A DNA stretch of 64,000 bases from Hymenopus coronatus (lineage: Eukaryota; Arthropoda; Insecta; Mantodea; Hymenopodidae): positions 369,411,132-369,475,131 of the forward strand of contig CM060900.1 in NCBI GenBank assembly GCA_030762935.1. Reading direction: 5' to 3'. Under the pieces are notes generated by a model that saw nothing but the letters and a program-made list of their open reading frames with translations, had not been told where the DNA came from and ran no database searches. The translations under genes and the position numbers were made by a program. This document shows, in pieces, positions 23,150-34,456 of this stretch. How positions within the stretch are numbered: position 1 is the first letter of the stretch; every line of letters starts with the position of its first letter.

Positions 23150-24991
23150 TCCATGTCCTCTTTACCATGAGTTGAGTATGATAGGGAGAGGGCCAACCTT
23201 TGCAGCTCTACTTTACCTCTCCACTTTTATTGCATCAGTCCACATGCCTGATATTCATAATGTATTAAATCAGACTTTGGACAGTATTATTTGAAAGCTC
23301 TTCCAATTTTGGAAATTGACTGCTCTTTGGTGAGCAAATGCTGGACACATACCGAATAGACAACAGATGTCTCATACACCCGTTCACACCATCTAATGCA
23401 GGATTCACTTGCTGTACCATTCTGTGCAAGGTACTTTCTAAGGAGACAGTCTCCTAAAAAAAAATATGATTAATTTTAGCAACTCTTGTGACCTGATTTT
23501 GTCCAATCTCCATACAAGAACTATGGAGTGCCTGAACCCTGCAGATGAATTCCAGTATTTCTTCTGTTCTCTAAGCTAAGAGTTCCTGAAGAGCCAGCTT
23601 AGCTGGTCCTAATTGCAGTCCCAGTTCTGGTTCAGGTCCAATAAAAGGTTATGCAATTCCCCTCTTAGCAGCTTTGCCTGGCCTTTCATTGCCCAGGATC
23701 TCCATGTGCTCTGGCGCCATTTCATTTGAACAGAACTGTTGGCATCTCATGCCATGAGGGATTCTTGACATTCTAAGGCAACTTGGATTTGACCATATGG
23801 TTACAGAGGCCTTCAGACCTGCCTGTTTGCCTATTTGAGATTATAAAAATGTGTCTATTATTATAGGTGCTTACTAAATAAGATAGCAAATATCTCTGCC
23901 TGAAAAACCATAACATAGTATTTGCCTAAGTTAAATTATAACTTGGTAGGTACCATCGCCACAAAATCCAGCCCTTGCCCCAAATTCAGTTTTAGAACCA
24001 TTAGTATTCCAGATTGGGCCTTCATCTTTATCAGGTGTAACCGATCCTTCTCATTTACTGCACTTAGGATAACAAACAGTGAAAGCTTTGTCAAACATAA
24101 AACTTTTGGTTTCATAATATAGGTTCTCATATTGAGTATCCTAAACAATTTTTGTCTCAAGATTGTTTAAGTTAATCAAAGTGCCCATCGAAGGGAACTT
24201 CAGTTTGATGCTTTAATCTATGCAATGCCCCAAAGGCCTCCGTGTCGACCCAGATGTATAAGAGAGAAAGTTCCAGTCATGATTCTGTAGCTACAGTGGG
24301 GTTGTTCTCAATGCAAGATACCCTTTGCAACTTGCTTAAGTTCAGTTTTGCATTGCCTTCCAACCACTGTAGTAAATATGCAACACATCACTTTAAGTTT
24401 TAGCCCCAATATCTTGTCAAATAGGTTTCTACAGGTCCAAAAAACTAAATGACCTAAGTGGTCTTTCTATGTCAGTTTCTTGTTTCAAAGAAGACCAAGG
24501 TATTTGACTTGGGGTGAATACGATATAGTTTTACCAAACAGAGTAGGTTTCTTTAAGGTCCGAGTATTCCTCATTCTGGTGAAGGCAACTACCACTGTTT
24601 TACTTGAATTGACAAAAAGTTTGGGTCCATCACATCGCATCTCAATCTATCTGAGTGCTGATTGAAGCAACACAGCAACAATATTAGGAAATTTTCCTCT
24701 GACTGTAATAGCAATGTTGTCTGCAAATCCAATGGTTAGAAGACTGGCATCAATGAGGCAATGCAAAGTGCATCCACCATCATGTTCCAAAGCATGGGTG
24801 AGAGAACTCCTCCCTGCAAGAGATAGACCAAGTGTCTCCCCAAAACCGCTTAGGGTCAGCTCCCTATTGTTTAACATGAAATGTATTCTACAAATCAGTG
24901 GCAGCCGGCCTTTTACAAAAATTTCAAACAATAATTTCTCCATTATATTATTAGGTAAAATGCTATAATCTATAATGCATTTTGTATACAT
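23150..24991 (-). pseudogene. LOA-like LINE, reverse transcriptase to RNase H, broken
   Basis: On the minus strand the RT palm reads LTIGFADNIAITVRGKFPNI (24647-24991), where the catalytic FADD has become FADN. Next comes LFVNSSKTVVVAFTRMRNTR and SPQVKYLGLL (24480-24640). RNase H-like sequence follows: YYVMVFQAEIFAIL near 23900 and MEILGNERPGKAAKRGIA near 23680. The order is that of LOA/Jockey-type elements with a C-terminal RNase H. Many stops and shifts. The upstream half is at 26610-27240 beyond an insertion. Confidence 0.75.
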
Positions 24992-26394
24992 TTAAACCTA
25001 TTATACACACTGGACAGTTGTAGTGAAGATATGTCAGAATACTAACCAGCTGCATTTTTTGGACACAAGTGATTTTGTGGTCATCCTATGTGCACACGCT
25101 GAAGAATTCAGTGCTTTCAGATATAGTTATTTTGATGGTGTGGGGTTCAAGGGGCCAAATGGGGAAGGTTCTCTTAGGGCAGGAAAGCCTCTGTGGTCAT
25201 TTGCAGCACATGTGCAAAGAGAAAATAAGAACCGACAATAAGCAAATACAAAAGTTTGAGTCAAATCCCTGACAAAAATATTTAGCCAAAGATCTCTTCA
25301 CATGTAAGAGTAAATAATAAGAAACATTTCTTAAGTTTGAATGTCTTCTTATTTGAAAACAAAGTTGATCTATAAACCTCCCGAACAAAATATGCAAAAA
25401 GAAGCTAATGTGGTAAAAATTTACAATGTTGGTACTTGGAACCAAGCAGACGACAAGGTACACTCGCCCGCAAACGCTCAAGGCATATAAGCAGTGTGTT
25501 GTGTAACTCCCCTAAGTTTACTAGGAAATAGATTTGCGATACATTTGAAGCTTCACTTAAAAACAGGAAAAGGTCAAATAAACAATAGTTATTGAAATTA
25601 TGGATGTGGACAAACAGTAAATTGGACCTTACTTGCGAGAGGTGATTAGTGGCTAGTGTTTTGAAAATGAGTGCTGAATTACAATATTCACCTTAAGGGT
25701 AAACTGATAAGAAGTGGTGAAATAGTGCCTTGAATGTATTTCATGTGTTAATGAAACATAATCCGAATGCGCTGGAGAATAATTTGGCGAAATAAACTGC
25801 AGAATAATATGCCGACTTATCAGTTCAAAGAAATGGCACTGTTAAAACTTGCCTTAAGAGGGAAAATCCTAAACACTGTTACGAAAGATAGGCAACGGTT
25901 TGTAAAGTATACAATTGGTTATAAAGAAAATGATTTAAGACAATATCACAATCATGATCTAGTTTACTTTAAGGGTAGTTCCCATAATTTTCTGAGAGAA
26001 AAGCGAACTTCATTTGTGAAAAGAAACAGCATGAACTTTGTAATTGGCAAACATAAGCAATTAAAGTAGTGCAAGGTAGTATTGAAGACTGGAAGCTTAA
26101 ACTAAAGTGCATCGGCTGTTAAGATGAGCTATGCATTAATTTGCAGCAGGATCACATCTCTGATAATGTCGTTGACATATTGGTAAACAGTGAAGGTGAC
26201 AGTTTGTGTTCAAATTTCTCGGTACATGCCGCGTTCAGTTTCTGACTTAAATCAAAGAGTTATCAAAGTATTTTTTGAAGTAAAGGATCAAAGGATGAAC
26301 TTCATCTACAAACAGAAAGGTTAGTGGTATTACACAAATTAGGATTTCCATTTCTACTGATAGCTTTTAGTATCCACTAATTTTAGTCTGTCAT
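24992..26394. other. insertion within LOA-like LINE, content unassigned
   Basis: Separates the two halves of the LINE together with the SINE at 26398. A 100-codon plus-strand frame at 25767-26069 is rich in Lys/Arg/Asn and has no motif I recognise. No terminal repeats seen. Confidence 0.4.
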
Positions 26395-26397
26395 CAT

Positions 26398-26600
26398 CCG
26401 TGATCTAGGGACAACATGCTAGCCTCTGGTTCTCAAGGTCGTGGGTTCCAACCCAGCTGATTTTTTTTTTTCAGGCATAAAAAAACCCTCAAGCCTGACA
26501 ATGAGGCCTCTGAGCAATATTAAGCGGTCTTTTGTGCCCAAAATAGAATGGGATGCTTAGAACCACAGCAGTTAAAGAGCGTCCATAAATAACATTCAAT
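26398..26600 (+). mobile_element. tRNA-derived SINE, family B, copy 2 with internal deletion
   Basis: Same head as copy 1 (GTGATCTAGGGACAACATGCT, GTGGGTTCCAACCC) and same 3' body (CCTCAAGCCTGACAATGAGGC). The ~75-bp centre is missing between the CAGGCATAAAAA and CCTCAAGCC landmarks. The B box is mutated. Confidence 0.8.
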
Positions 26601-26609
26601 TTAGTTTTA

Positions 26610-27240
26610 ATTTTAATCAATGTTAAAATTGTGCCCAAACAGATAATTTGGCCATGAGCTGCCACTGCTACAAGCAATCATGCCATTGAAGGCCTCTCTC
26701 TTTATTATTTCACAGGACATCTTATCAAAAGTACTTTCTATATCGAGGAATGCAGCAATTCCAATCTCTTTGGTTGCCAGCAACTTCCTTATAGCAGACA
26801 TTACACGATAAAGCACCATTTGTATTGTTCTCCCAGACTGATAGATTGATTTCTGCAGTGGGACATTCCTTAGTACATTAATCCTTTCTATGAACTAGTC
26901 CTTCTAATTGTTTAGAAAGAAGGAAGAGAGACTTATTGAAAGCATGTTTTCACCTTGTAGCTAGGATAACCAGGCTTGGATATAAACATCACTTGAGGTT
27001 GCCTGCATGTCAATTGAACATGGCCATAGGCTACTTAACTTTGTAATTCTGCAGAGCAGGGAATGAATGGACTCAATTCTCTATCCCAGCAATGACGGAA
27101 AGATCAGTCATGTCCTGCTATTTAAATGCTTCAAATGAATTGATAGCCCAACTGACTTTGGTTATGGTGTCCCTTTGATCATGTTCCAGTCCTCTTTTGT
27201 AATGATATATACAACACAAATTAATTTTCCCCTAATTGAC
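26610..27240 (-). pseudogene. LOA-like LINE, RT N-terminal half
   Basis: The minus strand reads VPLQKSIYQSGRTIQMVLYR, then LLATKEIGIAAFLDIESTFD. This is the RT block with the first catalytic Asp (family AFLDIEGAFD). It precedes the part at 23150-24991, consistent with a single element split by later insertion. Upstream sequence to about 27240 is weakly similar and degraded. Confidence 0.7.
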
Positions 27241-27599
27241 TACCCCATCACTGATACTTTTGACTATAGAATATAATGGATACTAGCTAAATGCAATAAC
27301 ATTTCCAGTACAGAATGAGTGTAACTGCAATCAGGTATTTTAGCAGTGCTAATTATCTTATTAGCATTTTTAGCAATGAATTTCATGACAAAGTTTGCTA
27401 CACATTTTGGAAAATGAAATTCCTGGACTTTACCAGATTTTCCGGGTCAAATTTGAATTTTCTTCCAGGTCCTCTATTATGTGAGTTATTTATAGGTCTG
27501 CAGGAATCTAGTTTTACATTTAACTATATAGAAAAGGCATCATTTTACACAAAATACCTGAAATCACATTTCAAGTGCGAAATTTACTGTGAAAATGTT
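27241..27599. other. no gene recognised
   Basis: AT-rich. A 99-codon plus-strand frame at 27315-27614 has no motif and is probably chance. Confidence 0.35.
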
Positions 27600-29640
27600 T
27601 ACTTAACTTTGTAATGTGCAAATCTGTTTTTCAAGAAGTTGTGCTTCTTGTTCAGCTGCAGCAAGTATTTTCCTCTTTTCTTCCAAAACCTGCATTTGTT
27701 CCTTTTTTTGATTCCCCACCATCCTAGATTTTTCTTGTTGCTGTTCCTCCTTTTTCTTCTGTTCAAGTCTTCCATAGCATCCTGCTTGAGCATTTCTCAT
27801 ATAATGGACCATATCCTTTGTAAAATCTGCCTTCTATACTTTGCCAGTGTGCTGTATTCCTTCCCATATCAATCTTTGAGCCACAAGTGATTATTGAGAT
27901 TGACCTTCAAGCAAGCATTCCTTATTTGCTGGAAAACCTCATTCTCCAGATGCATTTTCATCTGAAAGTATAAAAATGCTTTTAAGAATGACACGAGTTC
28001 TGAACGACAAGATGCAACAGTAATTTCCCACAACATATCAAGTTGGGTTGCCCATGAGTAATTAAACTTTTCAAGGAACATTGGATCTGAACATAAAATT
28101 TTAAATTCTCTTTCTACATACTTTTGATGAACTGATATTTCAGAGGTGCCTTTTCAAGCAAGTTTGAATAAAATGTCTGCAGCATTTCTGACAACTCTGT
28201 TTGAAAGGAAGTATATCTCTTGAGGAAGCATTCTGCACCTGTTAAATAGCATCAGATATGCCATACCCCAAATTTACATTTTTTGCACTAACCAAACTCT
28301 TGGAACCCATTAGGTACATTTATCTTAGCTATATTTTTGGTTTTAATCATCACATCATCTCTAACAAATCTACTCATTGCAGATGCCATGATGTTTTATA
28401 GTTCAGAGAATAAGAAAGGAACTAGGGGCTGCTCAGCCTGAAATGCCCTTAAAAATGGTTTGATTTCAGAACCAAGCAATTTAAAAAATTATCACCTTGG
28501 TCCCATCATTTTATCTTCTAAATTTTTTTCATAGTTTCGTAGCTTGAAGATTTTGGTTCTTCACTCTGTTGTTTAGCTTTTTCTGCATACATTCTTAAGT
28601 CCTTAAGGATTTCTAGTGCTCTTATAAGCCACATTTTCAACCCACTGTATGGCAAAAAATGTATTTCTTGAGAAACTGATGCACCAGTTAATGCTCTTCT
28701 TGGTGGTACATTTTTAGATACATTATAAATAGCTCTCAAAAAGACTACAATATTCCACTCAGTAGATTTTTATCCTGATTTGAAAGAATTATTCATGCTA
28801 TGCAGACCACATGTACTAAATTCTAAGATTACTGTCCCAACATATGAATCCTGATGTAATTTTTCTTTAAGCGGTTGCATTAACTTACATTTGGTCCATC
28901 CATTGAAACATGCAAAAGATGTCTCACATCAAAAGACTCGAGTTTTTCCTTGAATGCTGCTGATAAATCTGCTGCTGTAGGATGTGTAAGTATTTACAGA
29001 CACCGAGACCTCCTTGTAATTCCAGAACCTTATTACAAAGTCCATTTGTTTGGTTTGGTGCATTTTATTGAAGATTTCATTAAATGAGATACTAAAACAT
29101 TCACTATTAGATGCATCACTCATTATTTGATTAAAGAAATAAGGTGCTAAAACATAAACCAGACAATGTTATTTTTGCTTTCCCAAGTGCAATCTGCTAT
29201 GTCACTGTAACAGTCAGGAAACATGGGGAAAAATGTTTGTAATTTAGTCAGCTACAGAAAGTGACAAATTCACAGAAACTGACCACAAGCACCTTAATAT
29301 GTTCTGCCTTTGTTGTTCACTCTTTTCTGAGAAATCTTTGTATCCCATGGTTTGAAGGTTCTACAGTCAGCTCAAATTGAATTCTTACATGTTGAGTCAT
29401 GGGAATTATCTTTAGAGATTGATGCATTCATTACTTCATTTTCTTGACACATCAGCTTCATTTTGTGTTTCAAACACAGAAATATCTCAATTCAGTGCAA
29501 GTTTAAAAAACCTACAGTAACCAAATGCCTTCTGCCTTTCATGTAGCTACTAGAGCTTGCTTCCCCATATTGCTTAGAGAAAACTTTTTTACACATTTTG
29601 CATTAAAATGAAAATCTGTCAGACTTACAAGGTAGAAGGC
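27600..29640 (-). pseudogene. orphan transposase-like protein with N-terminal zinc finger, broken
   Basis: The minus strand carries pieces in one order. A Cys-pair finger reads CKMCKKVFSKQYGEASSSSY (about 29540-29620). A helical block follows, with LHLGKQK and VLAPYFFNQIM. Then SFNEIFNKMHQTKQMDFVIR, FKEKLESFDVRHLLHVSMDG (about 28900) and VVFLRAIYNVSKNVPPRRAL. Next come WLIRALEILKDLRMYAEKAK and AEQPLVPFLYSELYNIMASA (about 28400-28440). A coiled-coil tail rich in Glu/Gln/Lys ends near 27603. I recognise the layout from repeated, mostly unnamed animal proteins thought to derive from a mobile element, possibly hAT-like. The mechanism is unknown to me. Many stops; not functional. Confidence 0.6.
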
Positions 29641-31664
29641 AGAAGAAGAAATAATTATTTGTATGCCAAATATAAGCAACAATCCAATATAATGTACAAG
29701 AATTAAAATTCATTTTACTTTCTTGTTGTTAGAAATTCTGAAGATCTGTGACTTGAGGCATTAGTTGATCATCCTTGTACAAAATGTTTAAATTAGGTAA
29801 CATTTTATTTACATGTTTTAAAGCAAAAGTAGTCATGTATATTAGGAAAATTACTCCATTATGGATATGGTGCTGTTAGAGCAGCTGTGTGCCCACATGA
29901 AGCAGCTTTTCACCCTTTATCCCCTGGACAAATTTGTCTACCAAGTCCAAGAAATGTCCACAAATGTCACAAAAGTAGCCAAAGTCGTTGTGCTTTTTAG
30001 TAATGCCAATCTCTTCCTCAAAATCCCAGTTGTGTGTGAAAATCACAATTATGCAAATATTTCATTATAGCTGGGTTCATATTTTAGATTTCACGCCATT
30101 GTGTCAAAGAACAAAATACGAAATGCATGCAGTTCTTGGATGTTCATTACAAAAAGTATTAACTTGCAAGGGATGACAAGACCAGTTTTCAGAATCTGTC
30201 ACAAAACATTCTCTGTTCAGAAATGCTAGGTTTCCATCTGTCCAGATCAAGAAGCTTGCTTGTCTTCCCAGAACTCCAAATATAAAAATATGGGCAACAT
30301 AGATGGTGCTGGCCATCTCGTTCAAACAGTTGAATACAAATGATATAATAACTGGTGAATTTTGCAGCTCAACCAACCTTAACCATAATCTTTTTGTGAA
30401 CTCAATGACCAAAGTCCATACTCATAAAATTAAGTCCCACTGGCAATCTCTTCAACATTGCCTATTCAGCGACCAAATGGATGTACTCTTGGCAGAATAG
30501 ATATATTACACCAAGGCTATAAGCATAGGTCCACAGACTCATTTCAAGAGATAATCATGGACATTAGCAAATTTTGTCCTGTGTTTTGCAAATTTCCAGT
30601 CTACAAGTTGATGTTGGTGACCAAAAAGCTGAAGTTGGCAGCCAAGGATAGCACATATGCTTCATACACATCTACAAAAATTCAACCTTAGTTATTATTT
30701 TTGCCACTGGCCGTCACAAACAAAAACATTGTGCAGCTAGCTGCTGGGACTGAAAAGTTAAGTATTACATATTTTGCAGATAAATGACAGCTAATTTTTA
30801 TGTTATATCTGATCTACATTAGGAATGGAAATTAAGAGATTGCTGCAAGGAAATAATTATCCAGCATAAACCATGTCCATTGAGAGAACAAAGGAGGAAT
30901 CAACAACCAGTGAGCTTACACCATATTACATCTTCAAGCTTAGGCAGCATCTCCGAGTTCCACCAGCTACAGAGATGTTTGATTGAGTGAATAAAAACTA
31001 ACGTCCAGCTCAGGTCATGCAATGATCATGTAAGCAGAAATGAATTTGCATGCCTAAGATGCTTCATGTTACTAAGACATACAATATACGAATCAATGGA
31101 ATAAGTTTGGAATAAGTCAGAACTTGTGCATAAAATTTGGATTCTGAAATTGCTCTGGTGGGCCCTTCAAAAATGACAACAGTGTTTGGTTAGTTTACTG
31201 TATTTCAAACATTATGAACACTTCTTTAAATCTTTAATAACAAAAAATGTCAATTTGTTTGGTTCAATATGCTGTGAAGGTTCAGCTGTCACAACAGAGA
31301 TAAGGCTGACCACAGGAACTCGAGGACCGAGATGCTGGATAATATCCTAAGGATTTCTGCAAATTTTCCCTCCCTGGATGACTTGCCAAGTGATGCAATA
31401 CAGTAAGAGAAAAGTGGTACTTCAGTATAGAAAGTAAGTGTTACATTAATATGAAAAACTAATATATCGTATTTAAAATTCTTATTTGTTTCATGATAGA
31501 AAGTAGTTCCACATTTTTATATTTTGTTATCTCTTTGACTGTATTGAAGGAAAAAATGTAGAAATAGTATGTGATGTGTTCCATTCACAGGATTTTCTCT
31601 ACCTGTTCTACTAACAAACTATTCATACATAAGATTATTCATTTATATACATCATGCTATTCAA
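29641..31664. other. no gene recognised
   Basis: Short frames at 29861-30070 (+) and 30104-30412 (-) have no motif and no splice context. No repeat relation to other parts of the window was seen. Confidence 0.35.
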
Positions 31665-32300
31665 GATAAACATTAGCACAATTTGTATTAGTACTTGCTT
31701 CCTTGTAAGCAGAAGGAAAATAAGGGAATACACTAGGCTAATGCAATAGTCAGATATTTTAAAAGCTATCGCTATATGAAACAATTGAAATTTGGTTCTC
31801 TTTGGGTGGCTAAGTGTAGAACAAAAGCAGAAAATGAAAGATGACTTACTGTTTGAAAAAATTTAAGTTTTAAAATTGAAACTATTGTAAGAAGTATCTT
31901 GGAAATAATTAACTCCACTACCAAATTATATAAAAAAAAGTATTGTAACAAGATCTATATTTTTTGTGTAGTAAGTTTTGTCTCTCTCTAATGGTTTACC
32001 GGTTACACAAAGATCATCCAGAATGAAGGTCTTCCAAGAGCTAGGTGAGAGGCCAAGTGGTCTAACCACTCGGCCACGGCGCGGCCTATTGGAATGTACT
32101 GAACTCACTCTCCCACACCCACTCTTTTCTAAAAATTTTCTTTTTCTTTTTTGATTCAGGGACTCTCAAAATATGCATTTCTGGTGAAACACTCAGTATG
32201 ACACTTTTGGGTGCCATACAATACCTTTTCTATTTACTATGTACATTGCACATATGTGCTAGGGAAAGTACAAATATGGAAAATGGAAAAATGATTTTAT
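31665..32300 (+). repeat. unclassified interspersed repeat X, copy 2
   Basis: Second, diverged copy of the repeat at 20800-21610, interrupted at 32034-32086 by a SINE head on the minus strand. Shared order of landmarks supports common origin; many indels. Confidence 0.6.
32034..32086 (-). mobile_element. SINE family A, tRNA-like head only
   Basis: The minus strand reads GGCCGCGCCGTGGCCGAGTG followed by GTTAGACCACTTGGC and CTCTCACCTAG. It matches the first ~50 bp of the SINE at 12776, then stops before the B box. It is a 3'-truncated copy or a rearranged remnant. Confidence 0.8.
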
Positions 32301-34456
32301 AGTCATGTATATGTAATATATTAGAATAGTTGTGATGAACATTTTTAGTGGTTACTGCCATGAGACTTGAAATTCTATGCCCTGGTGTAGAGTATGAATA
32401 ATGTATAGTGTTTGCTTATTTTTTTTGACTCTCTTCATTTATCAATTCATCATGCGATACTCCACACCAGAGTTGTGAATGAAACAATGTTGCAAAGAAA
32501 TAAACATGTCTGCCAGTCACCAGTGCATAGAACTTCCATCACCATTTGTGCATTTCTTGGACTTAGATATGTTTCGGTGGGATGAAAAGAATAACTCCAA
32601 TGGTCTTATGCTGTGCAAGTTCATCTTTAACTGTTGATAGAATAAACATTTTCAAAATTATTGCATGTATTTTTAATACATAATATAACATGCACTATTA
32701 GAAGACAAATGTTATTGCTTCTTGTTTAAAATAATCCTGTGTGAATGAAAACAAGCTTATATTACTGCATTCCTGTAAGAGTGCGAGACAAGTTAGGTTA
32801 ATATCAGATCAGTGAGTATCTATTTTAACTTGTTCAGTAGACAGTATTGAATATACAAGGTAAGACTCACATTATCTTTCAGCAGATTTCTTTCACTTGG
32901 TATATGTTGCCAGTATACTATCACATTTTGCTCTGAGATGCGTGCAGAATCTTGTACAAAAAGCATACCTGTAGTAGCACCATTCCTTCTAGTACTTTAA
33001 GAAACAATCTAAGGATGATAATTCACACTTACAGTGTGATGCAACTTTAGAATGGCATTAACTCAAAATTTAAGCCTAATGCATAACCAAGTACACTAAA
33101 AGACAATAAATATGGACTTCAATAGTACCCACACAATGCATCTCTAATACAACTATAACAGTACTGTTATTAATTGCAACAGTAGGATGCAATCCAGCAT
33201 TTGTATATGTATACTGGATGCCTTACAGTGTGTGACATAAAAGAAAGACTTCAGATGGAATAATTTAAACTGTAGACAATCAGTGTGTTTCACATCTTTG
33301 TTACAGATGCCCTAGTCCTGTGGCATTAGTGCAATCAGCTTGCTATATCCATCAATGATTTTGATTGACAACCTAAAAGGGACAACCAACTTCACCAACT
33401 ACTCCAGAAGTTGCAACAGTATGACAGTTGCTATTAATCGGTTTTAGAAGATCATTAGTTGTAAAATCCATTCTGACAGCCTATCGTCATTGTTGGTATT
33501 TCTATACACATATGATATTTCTAAGATAGCATCATTAAAACTAGTTAGAGGAGCAATTTTTTTTATTTCTTGTCGCTGTTTGTCTGACAACAGAATGTTA
33601 GCAGCTTTGCTCCTTTTTGTTCCATCATTAAGTCACTGATGGACATTGTACTAATGAGAGTCGGAACATGCTCAACGGTATCAAACTTAATAAGGAGAGC
33701 AAGTTGATTGATATAAGTGATGTGTTTATGAATGCTTATGATGTAATATACAGTGTTTTCCAAAACTTAATTTAGTATCTCCTATCAGAAGAAAGGACAA
33801 GTACCATTACTTGCAAAACAATTATCTCCCAGAGGCAGAAAGAACAAGTAATATAATTTGCAAAATAACAGTCTCTAGTGGAAGAAAGGACAAGCAGTAT
33901 TAGTTGCAAAATGAGTCTTCTAGCAGAACGACAACCACTTACAAAACAACCAAACTTGACATGCACAGCACGGTTGTAATATTAGAAGGTCTTTGATTAC
34001 AATTTGGAAGTTCAACTTGATAGTATTGCATCAATAGCAAAACTTACAACCTTTTTTTCCTCTAAAGAGAGATTCCAATATTTGTTTGGACTTTCAAAAT
34101 TCCCTGATTTCTCCAGGTTTTCCAGGTGCTTAGCAACCTGATGACTCTTGATCTACAGCCTCCATGATGAATGCCTTTTGGCTTTATGGATGACCCTGTT
34201 GTAACTAGTTAGTGCTGTTTCTTCTTGCGGGTTTGTAAGGTCCCCTTGCTTTCTTCTTAAGTTTGCTAAGCTCGCTCGATCAACAAGGAGTTAACATTGG
34301 TGAACAAATGACCTTGATCCGACAATTTTTGCAGTAGGATTAGTGAATGGACTGCTGCAACTGGTGAGCAGCCAACTGCATTTGGAGTACCAAATTAACA
34401 TCCCTTGATATTCCCAATACTAATGCAGAAAGCTCCTTTTTGTACCCCTCCCAAAT
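32301..34456. other. no gene recognised
   Basis: 33780-33960 contains three degenerate tandem units of about 60 bp with AGAAAGGACAAG and TTGCAAAA landmarks, apparently a small decayed satellite. The rest is AT-rich without supported frames. Confidence 0.45.

Noticed and set aside
25767..26069. 100-codon basic plus-strand frame as a gene
   Set aside because: No homology I recognise and it lies within an insertion in a dead LINE; left as unassigned.
29861..30691. Cluster of short frames as exons
   Set aside because: No shared phase, splice sites or protein motif.
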